From Hemibagrus wyckioides (Eukaryota; Chordata; Actinopteri; Siluriformes; Bagridae): a DNA stretch of 64,000 nucleotides. The translations under genes and the position numbers were made by a program. Below, piece after piece: positions 35,515-49,729 of this stretch. The notes beneath the pieces were generated by a model. It searched no databases and had not been told where the DNA came from. It saw only the letters and a list, made by a program, of their open reading frames with translations. The stretch covers positions 10,618,392 through 10,682,391 of the forward strand of contig NC_080734.1 of the NCBI RefSeq assembly GCF_019097595.1. The letters run 5' to 3'. Position 1 is the stretch's first letter. Every line of letters begins with the position of its first letter.

Positions 35515-37260
35515 CTTGATACTGTGGAGAAAAGAAGAATAGAAGTTAACACAACTATGACTATGACTTGGCTTTTACACATTCATTTTTTCCGAAAATA
35601 TTCTTCCCCATAACCATATAATGCAATGCATGGGCAAGAGTAAAAAGGTTTTACACATTTTATTTGTGGTGATGAACAGGACCTAACACTCTCCATGCAA
35701 CATGAAAGAGGAAGGGCCCAGATCATTTGTTACATAGAGTATTTATAATCAGGATTAAAACACAAAATAGAGTTAAGGAAAGCAAAACTGTCGATCATTG
35801 GCCACATTACAACGCCTGATCCAGATAGCCCTACTAAGGTCTGATTCTTATGCTTGAGTCCTGTCATCTAATCTCCAGCACAGTTCTGTCCCTCTAATAT
35901 TTTGTGCAAACAATCTCTGGTCATAACAACTTCTAGTCACTCATTTAGAAGGTCAGAACCTCACAAACAGCTTCTCCTTGTAAAATTTTCCATCACACTC
36001 ATTAAATGATTACATTTCGAAGCCAGATTTGATCCAAATTGATTGATTGATGCAAGTCCAGGAACTAAGGGTCTTGCTTAAGGGTGGTCCTAGGAATTTG
36101 AAAATACACAACCTTCAGGCCAGAGATATAAAACCTTAAACACAGAACCACTATTAATATTTGATAGTTGTGTGGGTTAAGACATACTTAATGAAGTGCA
36201 ATGCAGACCGACAGCTAGCTGATCCCCCCCCCCCCGTCATTTTTATACTAGCCAATATGGCACACACAGATCATGCCGTGTAAAGTGCCTTGTGTAACCA
36301 AGATGAAAAATCTGAAGGTTTAATGTTGCTTTGAAGCAAGTTGTCATTTTCGTAACGCAGACAGAGGAAACTTGCAGGAACCAGGTCACATACACGTTCT
36401 AAAAGCCACCATGAGCCATGTGTCAAGATTCAGTGTCATTGACCTATTTATAGCGAACGAATTTTCTGAGTTTTACTGGAAGGATTCAATGTACCAGAAC
36501 TCGCACAGAACTATGGCTAGTTTAATCTGTGCTGCAGCACCACTTTCCTTTGCTAGGTGTTAGATTAATGGTCCCAAATATGGTACAACACATGGCGGGG
36601 TAAAAAACCACAGAAATCGTGTGCTAGTGGCTTTTTTCTTTTTAAAAAACACATTTACCACAGTTTAGCACCTGCACCAGCTGGCTGACAGTGTGATGAT
36701 TCCAACCTCAAATACTCAAAAACAAGAACTAAAAATGACAAATGAAATACAGTCTTATGTCCTGTGGATAAAGAGTTTAAGAATAAATAGTTATCAAGCT
36801 GCAATAAAGAGCCGAGGATCAGAGTACGCATTTAAAAACTTTTCGATTTTGCTGTATGCAAAATGAACAATTCAATATAAGGCTTTTAGAAACTTCCATC
36901 CCGGTCATGGAACTGGTAAATGTACAGTGAATTAAAGCTGATAAATGAAAACATAGAGCAAAAAAATATTGTTTTATTTAATTTTCAATAGAAGTTTCTT
37001 AAGTCGTAAAAACGTTTGAAATGTTACCTGGTCTAAATTCTACTTAGTTTTTTAATTCAAATTTTAAGAATTTAGCAAAATCTGGACCATTCCTTTCCAG
37101 ACCAAACACCACAGCATAACTAGACAATATTTCTTTTTAACAATAATGATTTTGTGTAAAAAAAAAGCATAAAAAATACGAACACATGCTAATCTATTAC
37201 TAGATGGAAAAATGAAGAAATATGATAAAAAGCAAGCGAAAAGGAAACAAAAGTGCTTAC

Positions 37261-37340
37261 TTGCTTTACCACAAGTCTGCTTCACAGCTGTTGTTGTGCG
37301 AGACTGTACGATCGACGACGTGTGCACGCATGTACCTGAA
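37261..37340 (-). other. Candidate 5' UTR exon of ccr6
   Basis: Upstream of the ccr6 coding exon a minus-strand segment ends in a strong donor (AAGCAA|GTAAGC, exon end 37261). The matching acceptor is the one 7 bases before the ccr6 ATG, which would make a 1.74-kb intron. The left border of the exon on the 5' side (37340) is approximate. It lies about 320 bp from the cep43 stop codon. Confidence 0.4.
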
Positions 37341-37579
37341 TGAGGTGGAGTCTGTGATACAATGTGGAAGTCTCTTGAATATCATCGCTGTGTGATGTCT
37401 CGGCTGATGTTATGATTTCTTAACCAGCCTCACGGTTAGGTTTATTATAAACACATGCCCACAGCAATTTACACAGTTAATTCATTTAATACACCAAAAA
37501 AAGTTAGGTTTCGGGTTCAAACTGTGGTGAAAACTTCATAAGCCACATAAAAAGGGAACTCAACCGTGAACAATGGAGC

Positions 37580-37585
37580 TTTAAT
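37580..37585 (-). terminator. Candidate poly(A) signal of cep43
   Basis: A minus-strand ATTAAA lies 75 bases beyond the cep43 stop codon; a canonical AATAAA occurs at 37446-37441. Either could end the transcript, and the second is closer to the putative ccr6 first exon. Confidence 0.35.
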
Positions 37586-37659
37586 AGGAACTGCTGACAT
37601 GTAGTTTACACAATTACATAAATAAACAAAAAAAAAGAGGATTAGGTGTTGTCTGCTTG

Positions 37660-40600
37660 TCACGCCACATCTTCCATGTAATCTGCAGCCTGACTCGTCT
37701 GAGACACACTCACGTCCTGGGTGATCTCTTCAAGCTGGAGAAAAAAGATGCAGAGAAATCATGAATTATTAAAGCTTTAATATCTGTTATGCTGGGAAAG
37801 GGACAAAAAACACCAACAACAACAAAGCATTATGCTCTTGCAGGTTGGCATTTCCCCCACATCTGAAAGGAAGTTATAACCCATTTCCCACTTCATTGCC
37901 CGCTTTAACAGCTCTCTATTCTGCTTGTTGTACAATAGCTGGCATTGTGAGAGCCAGCTCTGCATCCTCTTAAACTACAATACGACCCTATGTGAAGGAG
38001 ATTTATCAGGAGTTACCCGGTCACTGATATCTGGTCCCTCGACAGAGGCGTCTTCGATCTCCTCACTGATGCTCAGCTCACTCTTTGAGTTGTGACTGTG
38101 AAAGAAGTAAAGAATAAGTGAGAAAAGAAAAACTGAGTTGGCTGAGTAATCTGCTACTGTTTTTATGTTTGTGCTCAATAACAACGAACTACACCGTCAG
38201 ACAAATTTATTTTATATAAGCTGCCAAGGACAAAACATGTCGCTCACCAAACTATAAAGGAAATGAAAAATAAAAATAATAATAAATGAATAATAATAAA
38301 TAAAATTAGGCCAGATTATGCCACTTAGGGGCAAGTTGTTATAGAAAAACAATCAAGATCAGTAGGATCATAATCAAGTAAATTATTTTCAAATAAAAGC
38401 ACATCAGCTGCATCTGAATATCCTTACTATCCTACTATACAGTATGTGAAAAGCAGTACACTAAAGTAGTGGTATGTCTGGAATCTCAGTATTCATTAAA
38501 CGGTAGGCAAAAAAATTCCCAGATGATCTTCTTCTGCTAAGATTCTGAAGTGTTTTGCCAGTGGATATACTTGTTTAATAACACTTCAATAAATTGTTAA
38601 CTTGGTAAAAGTTTAAACAACAACAAAAAACAATTACTTTTTTTGGTGGTTAATCTGGATATGATTCAGGTGCTGAATCAAATGCAGTGGTTTCTGAATC
38701 AAAGCCAATGGGTACTGAATCAAATGAAGTAGGCATTGAATCAAAGGCAGTGGGTTCTGAATCAAATGCAGTCATTTCTGAATCAAATGAAGTAGGTACT
38801 GAATCAAATGCAGTGGGCTCTGAATCAAATCAGTAGGTACTGCATCAAATGAAGTAGGTACTGAATCAAATGCACTGGGTTCTGAATGGAATGCAGTGGG
38901 TGCTGGATCTAATGAAGTTGGTTCTGAATTAAATGAAGTAGCTATTGAATCAAAAGTAGTAGGCACTGAATCAAATCAGTAGGTTCAGAATCAAATGAAG
39001 TAGGTACTGAATCAAATGCAGTAGGTACTGAATCAAAATGTAGTTCTGAATCAAATTAAGTAGCTACTAAATAAAATCAGTAGGTACTGAATCAAATGCA
39101 GTGGGTTCTGAATCAAATGCAGTGGGTTCTGAATCAAATGCAGTGGGTACTAAATTAAATGCGGTAGGTACTGAATCAAATGCAGTAGGTACTGAAGCAA
39201 ATCAATGGGTACTAAATTAAATCAGTGGGTACTGAATCAAATGCAGTGGGTTCTGAATCAAATGCAGTGGGTACTGAATCAAATGCAGTGGGTACTGAAT
39301 CAAATGCAGTGGGTACTGAATCAAATGCAGTGGGTACTGACAGTATGTGATTTTAGACACAATATTTTCTTCTTCTAATACTGTATACTTCTTATACCCA
39401 TAATTCGAATGATTTAATCTATAAATAAATTACATGTAAGTTTAAACATTAGTTCTTGTCATCATTTGTCATTCCCTTCAATCAACCTCTTTCTTGCAGA
39501 CAATTTAAAAAAAATGTTTACTTAGATTACCCTTCCTGTATGATGTGTATAGATCACTGAGCTTCTACAGAATCGATCAAATCTGCCAATATTTTGTATT
39601 CTTTATTTATAATTACAATTTTAAATCATTTTTAATACCTGAAATGAAACGACTGAAACATTCCTTTAATGGAAATTAATTTAGTTTAATGTGTTTCTGT
39701 TTTTTTGTTCCAATTCAGTTTTATGAGTTTGTTTCACTTTCACCTCTCACAGTGGAAATATTAGAAGACATGCTGTACAGAGCAGAATGAACTTAACCTG
39801 TTGAAGTCATCATCGTAATCAAGCTCTTCATCTGCTGGAAGAATGAAAGGAGGCATGTTAAAATAGAATGCTATAAACACACACACGAAAAATTTTAACA
39901 CATGTAACACAAAGTGTTCAAGAATGAAAAATCTCTCACCAGGCATAGGGGATCCAGTTTTCTCCTTCAGAGACTTTAAACCCTGAAAGCCCTTTTCTTT
40001 AGAGTCTATGTATGTAGGAGAAGAGGGAAAAAAACAAGAACGATAAAAACCACACTGTGGCAAGATGCGTTATCAAGGTTCCCACATTCACTCAACTGTA
40101 ACATTTAGCTCTGTGTTTAATGCAGACGTTTTGCTGACTGATGGTGACACTTCTAGTACAATCACTTTTGTTGTTTAGCTTCTTTCCTCTTTCTTAAATG
40201 GCCTGCTCTGTTCTGTGAGGATGTAGTTCAGAAAACTGAATCTATATGTACAATTGAAATATTTGTATACTAAATTGTAGATTTAATATGTATATTAAAA
40301 TGTACAGAATATTTTGTCATATGCTACTAAAAAAGCATGTTTTGTCAAAATCAAATGAAAACCATCCATTGTCTATACCCGCTTTATTCTTGATTAGGGT
40401 CACAGGGATCTGCTGGAGCCTATCCCAGCACACATTGGGCGAAAGGCAGGGGTACACCCTGGTCAGGTCGCCAATCCATCACAGGGCCACATATAGATAG
40501 ACAACCACTCACTCCTATGGGCAATTTAGATTTACCAATCCACCACATGTTTTTGGACTGTGGGAGGAAACCGGAGTACCTTGATTAAACCCACGCAGGC

Positions 40601-43600
40601 ACGGTGAGAACATGCAAACATGCCTGTTCAAACCTGGGATTCAAACCCAAGACCTTCATGCTGTGAGGCAACAGTGCTGATCACTAAGCAACCTGACGAT
40701 TTTATAATTAATTTGTTATAGCAATAAAACCACCACCAACAACAGGGTTGAGAAACTCGTCAATATGTTCCTGATTCCTACCCATAATCCTTCTTAAAAT
40801 TCAACAAGAACAAATAAAAAAAAATCCACAGTAAAAACATCACTGACCGGTCAAGTTTGTCAGGATTTAGAGAAAGAAACATTAACATCAAGCTCTAAAA
40901 TCTTATAAATAACAGTAGTGCTGTTCTAGATTTCCTGTCTTCCTTATTCCCCAGTTTCTTTCCATGTTTCCTCTCTCTACCTATTGCATTTTAAGGCTGT
41001 CCAATTAACCTGAACTATGCTGCCCAAAATGACATTAGGATTATTTTTACAGTACATATTATGATGATATATATCATCATAAACACAATTTAATATGCAA
41101 CATAAAACACAATTTTTTAGGTACAGAAATACAAATAGAATACAATTCTGTATAAATAAAATATTTCTAACCACATGACCTTATCAAAAACCAAAAATAA
41201 ATAGCTGAATAATATATGTGCTACCGCAAGTGTTTTTTCCCACATTTGAAGCTGATCACACCTGCGTGTGGTCAGGTCTATACTAGCTACAACAACCAGC
41301 TTTAATAAATCCAGTCATGGTCTCATACTTGCCTAAATTAGACATCTTTGAAATGTGTCTAAGCAAATTGATCAAGCTGTAAAACATAGAGGATGCTTTA
41401 AGAGCAGATGCTAGTGTCAACAAGGACATTAATAAAAGTCTGCAATAAAAGTTGACAACTGGGATTAGAATATACAAGGATCAGTGTGTAAAGTGTTTAG
41501 GGTATGGTAGTCTGATGGATTCCACTACAGATTATGTATGAGTAGTCGGATTTCCGTGTGTGTATGCTTTCGTACCGTCTTTACTGGAGACAGGGTCTTT
41601 TTGGTTGTGTTCTGCACTCTTTAATGACGGGGTATCTGACAGGGGTGAAGGTGTTATCACAGCTGGCTTTGCAGATCCTGCTTTCCTACAGGGCACAGAG
41701 AGACAGCAGACTTTTAGTGATTATGGCATGTCTACTATTAGGTGGGATGTGAGAAGAAATGGAAAGAGAAAGCTAGCAGGAAGAGCAGAGCCCGGCTCAC
41801 CTGGGCTCAGATTTAGTGCTGGGTTTGTTCTCAGCATCTGAGAACATGTCCTCTCCATCACCCTCAGTGTCACTGCCTATAGCAGACAGACTGAGGCCAG
41901 ACAGAGGGCATGGACATACACACGCACGCGCACACACAAACACACACACACACGAGAAAGGGTTAAAGGAAAACACAATTGAGATTAAAAAGATGCACAA
42001 AATGTGCAGAAGAGGAGGAAATGGTAAAAAAGGATAAGGAGGAAAGTCATCAGTGAGCTTGTGTAATTTATACAGTTCATTCGAAAAACAAACCATTTTA
42101 AAAACAAGAGATTTATAATGCAGTAATGACGAGTCCATGGCACCAAAGGGCCAGAGAGCCTGGTTTTGCACCCATGGGTAAGATGGCTGCAGTGGGCTAG
42201 AATGGCAGAGTGATCACTCCATGCACACTCACTCATTGAGGCTAGTACCCCTCCTCATTTTGGAGAAGGACGGCCCTGCCAGGCTCTCCTCCCTCTGCGG
42301 GTGCTGGCTCCTTACGGGACCAGGGGAGAAAGCAGAGACAGACGACAGGCAGCGACAGAAGGGGAGAAACATGTAAAAAGGGAAAAAAACAAAGAGGAAA
42401 GGAAGGACGAGGTTGAGAAGACAACAGAGCTGGAATACAAAAGCACCAAGAGCTGACAGGAGCGCTGACAGGGAAAAATCAGACATATAGTTCAGAGTCT
42501 GCTGGTGGAAGCAACTAATGCACCCTGAAAATAAAGGAAGTACTTACTCTTTCTGACTAAAGCTCTTTTCAGAAAGTCTCTGCCCTGTGTATGGCTTATC
42601 AGTGGAGGGTAAACTACTGTACCCCAGTGCAGTGATGCCACAATGAAAGAGAAGATGCATGTAAGGAAGGCATGTTAAAGCATAAAAAAGGCAAAGCTTC
42701 TAAAATACATTACTACTTTAAATGATTGAAGTTTACAGATTTTTAATGCTTTTCCCAGATGGAAGTTACTACATGGAATAGATGCCATTACAATCAGAGT
42801 GTGAATGTTTCCTATGTGTTACATTACAAGCAAAAGTGTGTGTTTAAACAAGTTGAAACCTCTAACATGCTACAGATGTGAGGATTACTGTACAGTGATG
42901 AAAAATGAGAATTTATTCCAAATAGCTGTTCTTACCAGCCATAAGTCTTCTGAGGTTTCGGAAGAGGATCGTCGAAGAACGAGTCCCCTTCCTCATCGTC
43001 ATCCTCTAGGCCTAGGTCCAGAGGTCTCCTCAGGGCTGATGGCTCGTTCCTGCTGGTTATAAACCCTTCACTGGCCACAAAAGCTCTGCTCTTCTGAGAG
43101 ATCAGTGACTCACTGTGACTTGGTGGTTCTCCAGCCTGTGGTAGAGGCACCATAGAAACATTACACATTTCCTGTGCTAATTACACATTTTAAAACTTTA
43201 TTAACCAGCTGAGATGTAGTTAGCAATCTGGGCCGAAGCTAGTGGCATCAGCTTTTCAAAACAACACTCATGCATGAGCGTCATCTAGGCTAGAACACCT
43301 GAATGCAGGAATAAGCCGAGGTGCTTTCTGATTCGATAATGATTATTACAGAGAAGTCAGTCAGAGATGCCTCCTTGTTCTAAATGATTGGGAATGGATG
43401 GTTCACATCATTTGATTTTTATCCTGTTTACAATGCCCGGGGTGCCATGAGACATCAAAGTCTTTCAGCTGTTCTGAACCTTTAAATGAGATTAGCTTAA
43501 AGGAGAGCGAGGAAGCTGAAGTGCTGTGGGTGGAATGGGATGAAATGCGGCTTCATGCAATTCAATGATCAACAGCCTGAGCTGGAACGAACTAAGATTA

Positions 43601-46600
43601 AACAGACCAAACTGAAAGCCATTATGACATATGGACTTGACTGATGACGGTTCATCATAAATCAAATGCTGCCTTTGACGTCAGGAGCAAGAAGAGTAGG
43701 CAATGCAATAGTCATCTCCAAAACTGGCCCAGATAAAAATGTCCAGCTATGAGTAACCAGAACATAGCTTGTAAAATAAGCAAATGATAAGGTCGTCTCT
43801 GAACCCCAGTCTCGCAGTCCATCTACTTGAGATGAATCCTGTTGTCTAAGTATCATATAAATTATTAGCACTGGATAAATGCAAAAGCAACAATTTCATC
43901 TTGGTTAGGGTTGCAGTGGATGTAGATTCCATCCCAGGAACACACTGCACAGGTACACATGGCCACTGTGCTGCCTGTAAAAGCTTCTGCTGGTGCATTG
44001 TTAAAACTAGGCCAGAACCTGAACATCACTGCTGATTCATTGTGTTATCATAAAGAGGTGAGACCTCAGAGTCATGTTAAATGAATCACTTGATTAGTGG
44101 AAGCTGAAATGCTTATGTAAGTGAAGCAGCTGCATGTAGCGCTGAGTTAAGTGCTTAGTCATTTCCTGTGCTAATGGAAAGGCTGCATTAATTTAGCCAT
44201 GTTTCCCATGTTTCGGTGTGATCTGAGCAGAAGGGAATGACAGAAAAGGCTTAAAGAATTTGGGAAACAGAATGTTTGCATCCACGTGAATACTATCCAA
44301 GCTACTTTTCTGTCACTTGAGGAAGCAGCAGGATGATGTGCTACGAGAGGCTTGTGCTAGCATTTCCACACCTGCTTTACCTGAGGCCCAGTTGGCTCTT
44401 CCTGTGCTGCACTGGCCTTTATAAATCCCTTAAACCTGGGTATCTGAATACGAGAACACAAGTATCAACCAACATCAGCACTCAGTAACCGGACCTGAAG
44501 TAACTCACACAGCTGGTTGAGTAATGAACCAATGCACAAGCACACGTACACACACAGAAAGAAATATATATATATTTACATATATATATATAAATACACA
44601 CACACAGATATGCACAGACACACAAAGATACAGATAAACACACAAGCATACAGATAACGACACAGGCATTCACAAACACACACACAAACCAGCACAGAGA
44701 GGAACACACACACAGACAGGCACGTAGACAAACACATAGGAAATGTAATCAAAGAAAGAAAAGGGGGAAAAAAATGTGTACTAACAACTAATATTTTTAC
44801 TGAAATTCCTCACCTTGAACAGCTATGGTGTACATATACACAAAATATGCACAATACCTAATATACTACATAGATATAACAGTATAATAATAGTTATACT
44901 AAAAGTAATTCTATTTTGAATGAATGCTTTATCTTGATATTAGGGCTGCTTTTTGATTTGGTCTGTGATACCTGAATATCTGCCAAAGTGCAATAAAAGC
45001 ATGACAAATTTCTTTATCCATGTTTTAAATCTTTCTTTCAAAATATGTCAACCATTTCAGAAATTATGTGTGCTGTTGAATTATAGCACACTGAGGTTGA
45101 ATAAGCTAGAATCCAACTACAGGCTTGATTAAAGCACACAGATGTCGAAGCAAAACCTTCAGAAAGAATGTAGGCTTTCTAGTCATTGAAAATTTAGAAA
45201 ATGAGAAAATGAGCTGAGAACGGAGATATGAGAATTAACCCTTTTCGGGGGAGGCCCCTTTGTGCTTTATGAGACAAACAAAGAAAAACACTTTTGCCTT
45301 TGATACAATAAACGCAACCAGTATGCAACTAGACATTACGGATAAATAGTAGAATTAAAGCATACGGGATTGTAGAGATAAATTACAGATGGTGAAAATG
45401 AATATATGAGGCTCAAGGGGAAAATGATAATGAATAAAAACACACTTGTCACACACACAAGACCCGATCTGTTTACCGACACTGGACATAAAATTCAACA
45501 GTAAATGACGTCAACACAAAATGATCTAACCTTGCTGGTAGGTGATGAACTGATCTTCTCCTCAGTAACCTTACTCACAGAGTGAACTCCACCGGTCCCA
45601 TCACAGGCAACCTATAAAAATAGAATTTTAAAATTATTTTAAAATATCTAACTCTTTATCTGTATAAAACTCAAAAACAAAAAAAAGTGCTACATAAATT
45701 TTATTTAATTTGACAAAGATAAATTTTACATAAATTTTATTAGAAAATATTGTTTATATATTTTTTTATTTCAATTACATTGAATTAATATTCAAATATA
45801 AAATAATTTATAATTATTTATTATAGATTTGATTTGACACTTCAAAAACTAATATCTACACATTATTAAAAATTAAAATGATTTCTTCACATGATTAAAC
45901 TGTATAATTAACATTTTTAGTCAGTTCTTAGTTTTAATAAGGAATAAACTTACCACACTTCTGCACTGACAATAAAGCTGTTTGAACAGCCCCAAAAATT
46001 CCTGAAAGTCTACAGCTAGGGCAAAAAAAAGGGGGAGAGAAAACCTCAGTAACCATACTGCAACCACAGTGTGTAACACATGCACAAAATACATGGGGAG
46101 GGGGTGCAAGCCAACACTGTTAAAATAAAATAAAAAAATAAAAAGAAAGAAAGAAAGAAAACACAGGGTACTCACAAGTGTCTTTTGCTCCGAGTTCATC
46201 AGCCACAAATCGTTCTAGCATGCCTCTTTATTTAGCAGCAGGACAAACACAAAACCAGTCAGTCATTAAATGTTGTTCTTACTAGAGGTGAATTATGTAC
46301 ATGTGAGTCACAGTAAAAAAAGTGGTAAAATGGGCCAGTATCAATATTATGAATGATGCTGGAATATAATAATTATTCTGGAATATAATAATTATTCCAG
46401 TATAATTATATTATACTGGAATTTAATAATTATATATATTAAATATATAATTAAATATAATTATAATGATCTAAGTGGTAGTTTTCACACGATTATTAAT
46501 AAATGGTTGGCATTTAGTTGTAGGTTATGGCAAAGTCAGAAAGAAGGCCACAAGTTGTGGTGGAAACCTCACACACTTGATTTCATGATCTTATGTATCG

Positions 46601-46848
46601 AGTCAGCGATAAGATCAGATAGAGATAAAGATGCAGATACAAAGCTTTACCAATTCCTCTTGTGGCTTGCTGGTGTACACCGTTATCTCTGGCAGCTTAC
46701 CTGCCGAAACTGGGAAAAAGCTCTATGAAAACTGCAACAACTTCATCTTTGCTTAAACCACCACTCCTATCCTGGGTAAAGAAACAAGTACACACGTACA
46801 CAGACACACACACACACATGCACATATATATATAATATATATTACATA

Positions 46849-46916
<68 letters not shown>

Positions 46917-46959
46917 CATATACTATATATATAAATTACATATATATATTACATATTCT

Positions 46960-47034
<75 letters not shown>

Positions 47035-48098
47035 TAAAATTTAAACCCTAAAACAAATGATAGAAATAACTCAACCAAAATAAGTTAGACATACATTTCA
47101 CATTAGAGAATTACACAATGCTTTCTAAATAAAAGAACTGTTAAAATAAGATACTAAGTAGTTACAGCTCACTGCAGAATTACCTTGCATCTGCAGTCAT
47201 ATTTTTTTTGTGCTTCAGCAATCTGACGGGGAGACAGTTCCTAAAATAACCAATAGCCTTTTGTTATTGAAGTACAAGCTTTGGACATTTCTCATGTATA
47301 GAATGACAACAAACACACACAAAGCTGTTGTAGTAGGGAGATAATCAGGCTGGTGTGATGCAATGATTATTTTCCATAACAGCATGTGCTGAAGTGATTT
47401 TTTTTATTACTCCTTATACCACAGTTCCTTATACAATAATTTTTTAAAAATTAATTTAAAAAAGGAACATGAATGTTATCTTTTTTTCATGTCGTAGAAA
47501 ATCTGTGAAACAAATCGGCTCTTGTTATTTAAATTAAAGCAGCTATAAATATCTTTCTAAAACTATTGACAAAAATGCAGCTAATATTAAACTGTTATTA
47601 CAGAGAATGAGTGCATTGATAGAAACTTATGATTTGCCTTGGAGCTGGAAATATTGTTCAAGTTCACGTGATTGAGAGAAAATTAATCGAGACCGCCGAT
47701 CAAACGGCGCTGTGGTATTAAAACCATCTGTAAACTAGTTTCACAACCAGCTTCAACGACTTCATTAAAGCTGTAACGGCTTTTATAAACACACAAAACG
47801 AGCAGGGGGTACAGTATTGTACAAAAGTCTTGCACATGCAAATAATGCTGTGAAGTATAGATAAAATAAAAACTTAAAAACTGATGTGATGACTTTTTGC
47901 TATTTTTTTTTCTTTTTAAATACAAGCTCCAGGTTCAATCTGTGTGGTTTTCTAAGGAAATTAGCTGAAAAAAAAAAAAAAAAAATGATACTGAGCATCT
48001 CGGAAAATCTGCCAGTCACTTCTTCTAGAGACTCTGACTGTTGCACTTGCTTCTTTTAACTTTGCATGCAAAACCTAGGAGCCTTCAGTATAATTTTT

Positions 48099-48159
<61 letters not shown>

Positions 48160-49311
48160 AACAAAATTATACTGAAGGCTCCTAGATATTTTTTTTTTGT
48201 TGTTTTTTTTTATATATATATATATTTATTTATTTTTTCTTCTTTATTACCCAATTTTGTGACATTATTTGGGGGGAATAAAGTCTAAAATATTTTTGCA
48301 CTGTATAGTGTAGAATTTATAAAATAAATTCTAAATAAAATAAACACCTTTTGTATATAAGGTGCATTAGACATTTGCACAGTACTGTATATCTCATAGA
48401 AAAATAATCACACAGATGACAGATTCATGATTTAAGTGTAGCAGAGACAGTTAAAGCCACTAAAAAGCAAAGTTACTTCAAACTAAAGAGCAAAGTTACC
48501 AGATGCACAGAAGTAGGACAAAGTTGTTTTGCAAAACGTAGCTGAACAGGAAAGATTTCTTTCAGACAATTCTAAACACCTTAATTTACATCCTCCTTCC
48601 TTTGTGTGACCTAAATTAGATCTAGGGCGCAAAAATGTAGGGGTGAAGAGAGAGCCTGAGATGAATCAATCTGAGATCAACCACATCTTTCAGGGTTGAG
48701 AAAATGACTTTATTACCACAATAAATTTCATGGTACTGTATTTCACCTGTGAGAACTCTACACTGTAGGTGTTTAAAATAGGTTAAACGTACAAAGTGGA
48801 TATAAAAAAAGTCTACGCACTTATAAAAAACTGCACGTTTTTCAGATGTAAAAACTGAAACCAAAATGAATCATGTCAGAACTGTTTCTATCCTTAAAGT
48901 GAAAATACAGCGTATACAAATTAAGTAAAAAAAAAAAACAATCAAACATTTTAAGGAAAAAGTTACAATGACCTGGTTGCAGAAGTTTGCACAACCTATT
49001 ATAATTGGGAAGGTGGCTGTGTTCACAATGAACCAATCACATTCAATCTCATGCTCAGAATTAATAATCATGAGCTGTGAGGGTTGAAATTATTTTGATT
49101 AACTCCAAATAAAGAATAAAGATGAGCTGTTTCTGGAGGATCTTCTCAGTTTTATCCGAAAGCTGAAGCCATGAGACGCAAAAAGTCCATGATTTATCTT
49201 GGTTTCATTTTTTTTTTACCTCACGAAAACCTGCCAATGTAACAGGGGTCTGTCAATTTATATCTATTTTAAAGAAGAATTACCTTGGGAATATGCGTTG
49301 TCCGATCTGCC

Positions 49312-49356
<45 letters not shown>

Positions 49357-49394
49357 GTGTGTGCAAAAGAGAGAGAGACAGAGAGAGAGAGAGA

Positions 49395-49431
<37 letters not shown>

Positions 49432-49517
49432 AGAGTGTGTGTGTGTGCGCAATACAGAGAGAGAGAGAGAGAGAGATACAGACAGAAAAAAGAGAGACAG
49501 GGGAGAGACAGACAGAC

Positions 49518-49563
<46 letters not shown>

Positions 49564-49612
49564 TGTGTGTGTGCGAGACAGAGAGAAAGAGAGATACAGA
49601 CAGACAGAAAAA

Positions 49613-49646
<34 letters not shown>

Positions 49647-49697
49647 TGTGTGTGTGTGCGAGACAGAGAGAAAGAGAGATACAGACAGACAGAAAAA

Positions 49698-49729
<32 letters not shown>

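Noticed and set aside
41797..42171. 124-codon minus-strand frame read as one exon
   Set aside because: Only the part 41872-41801 fits the cep43 frame and splice sites; the rest is intron with a CA-rich tract.
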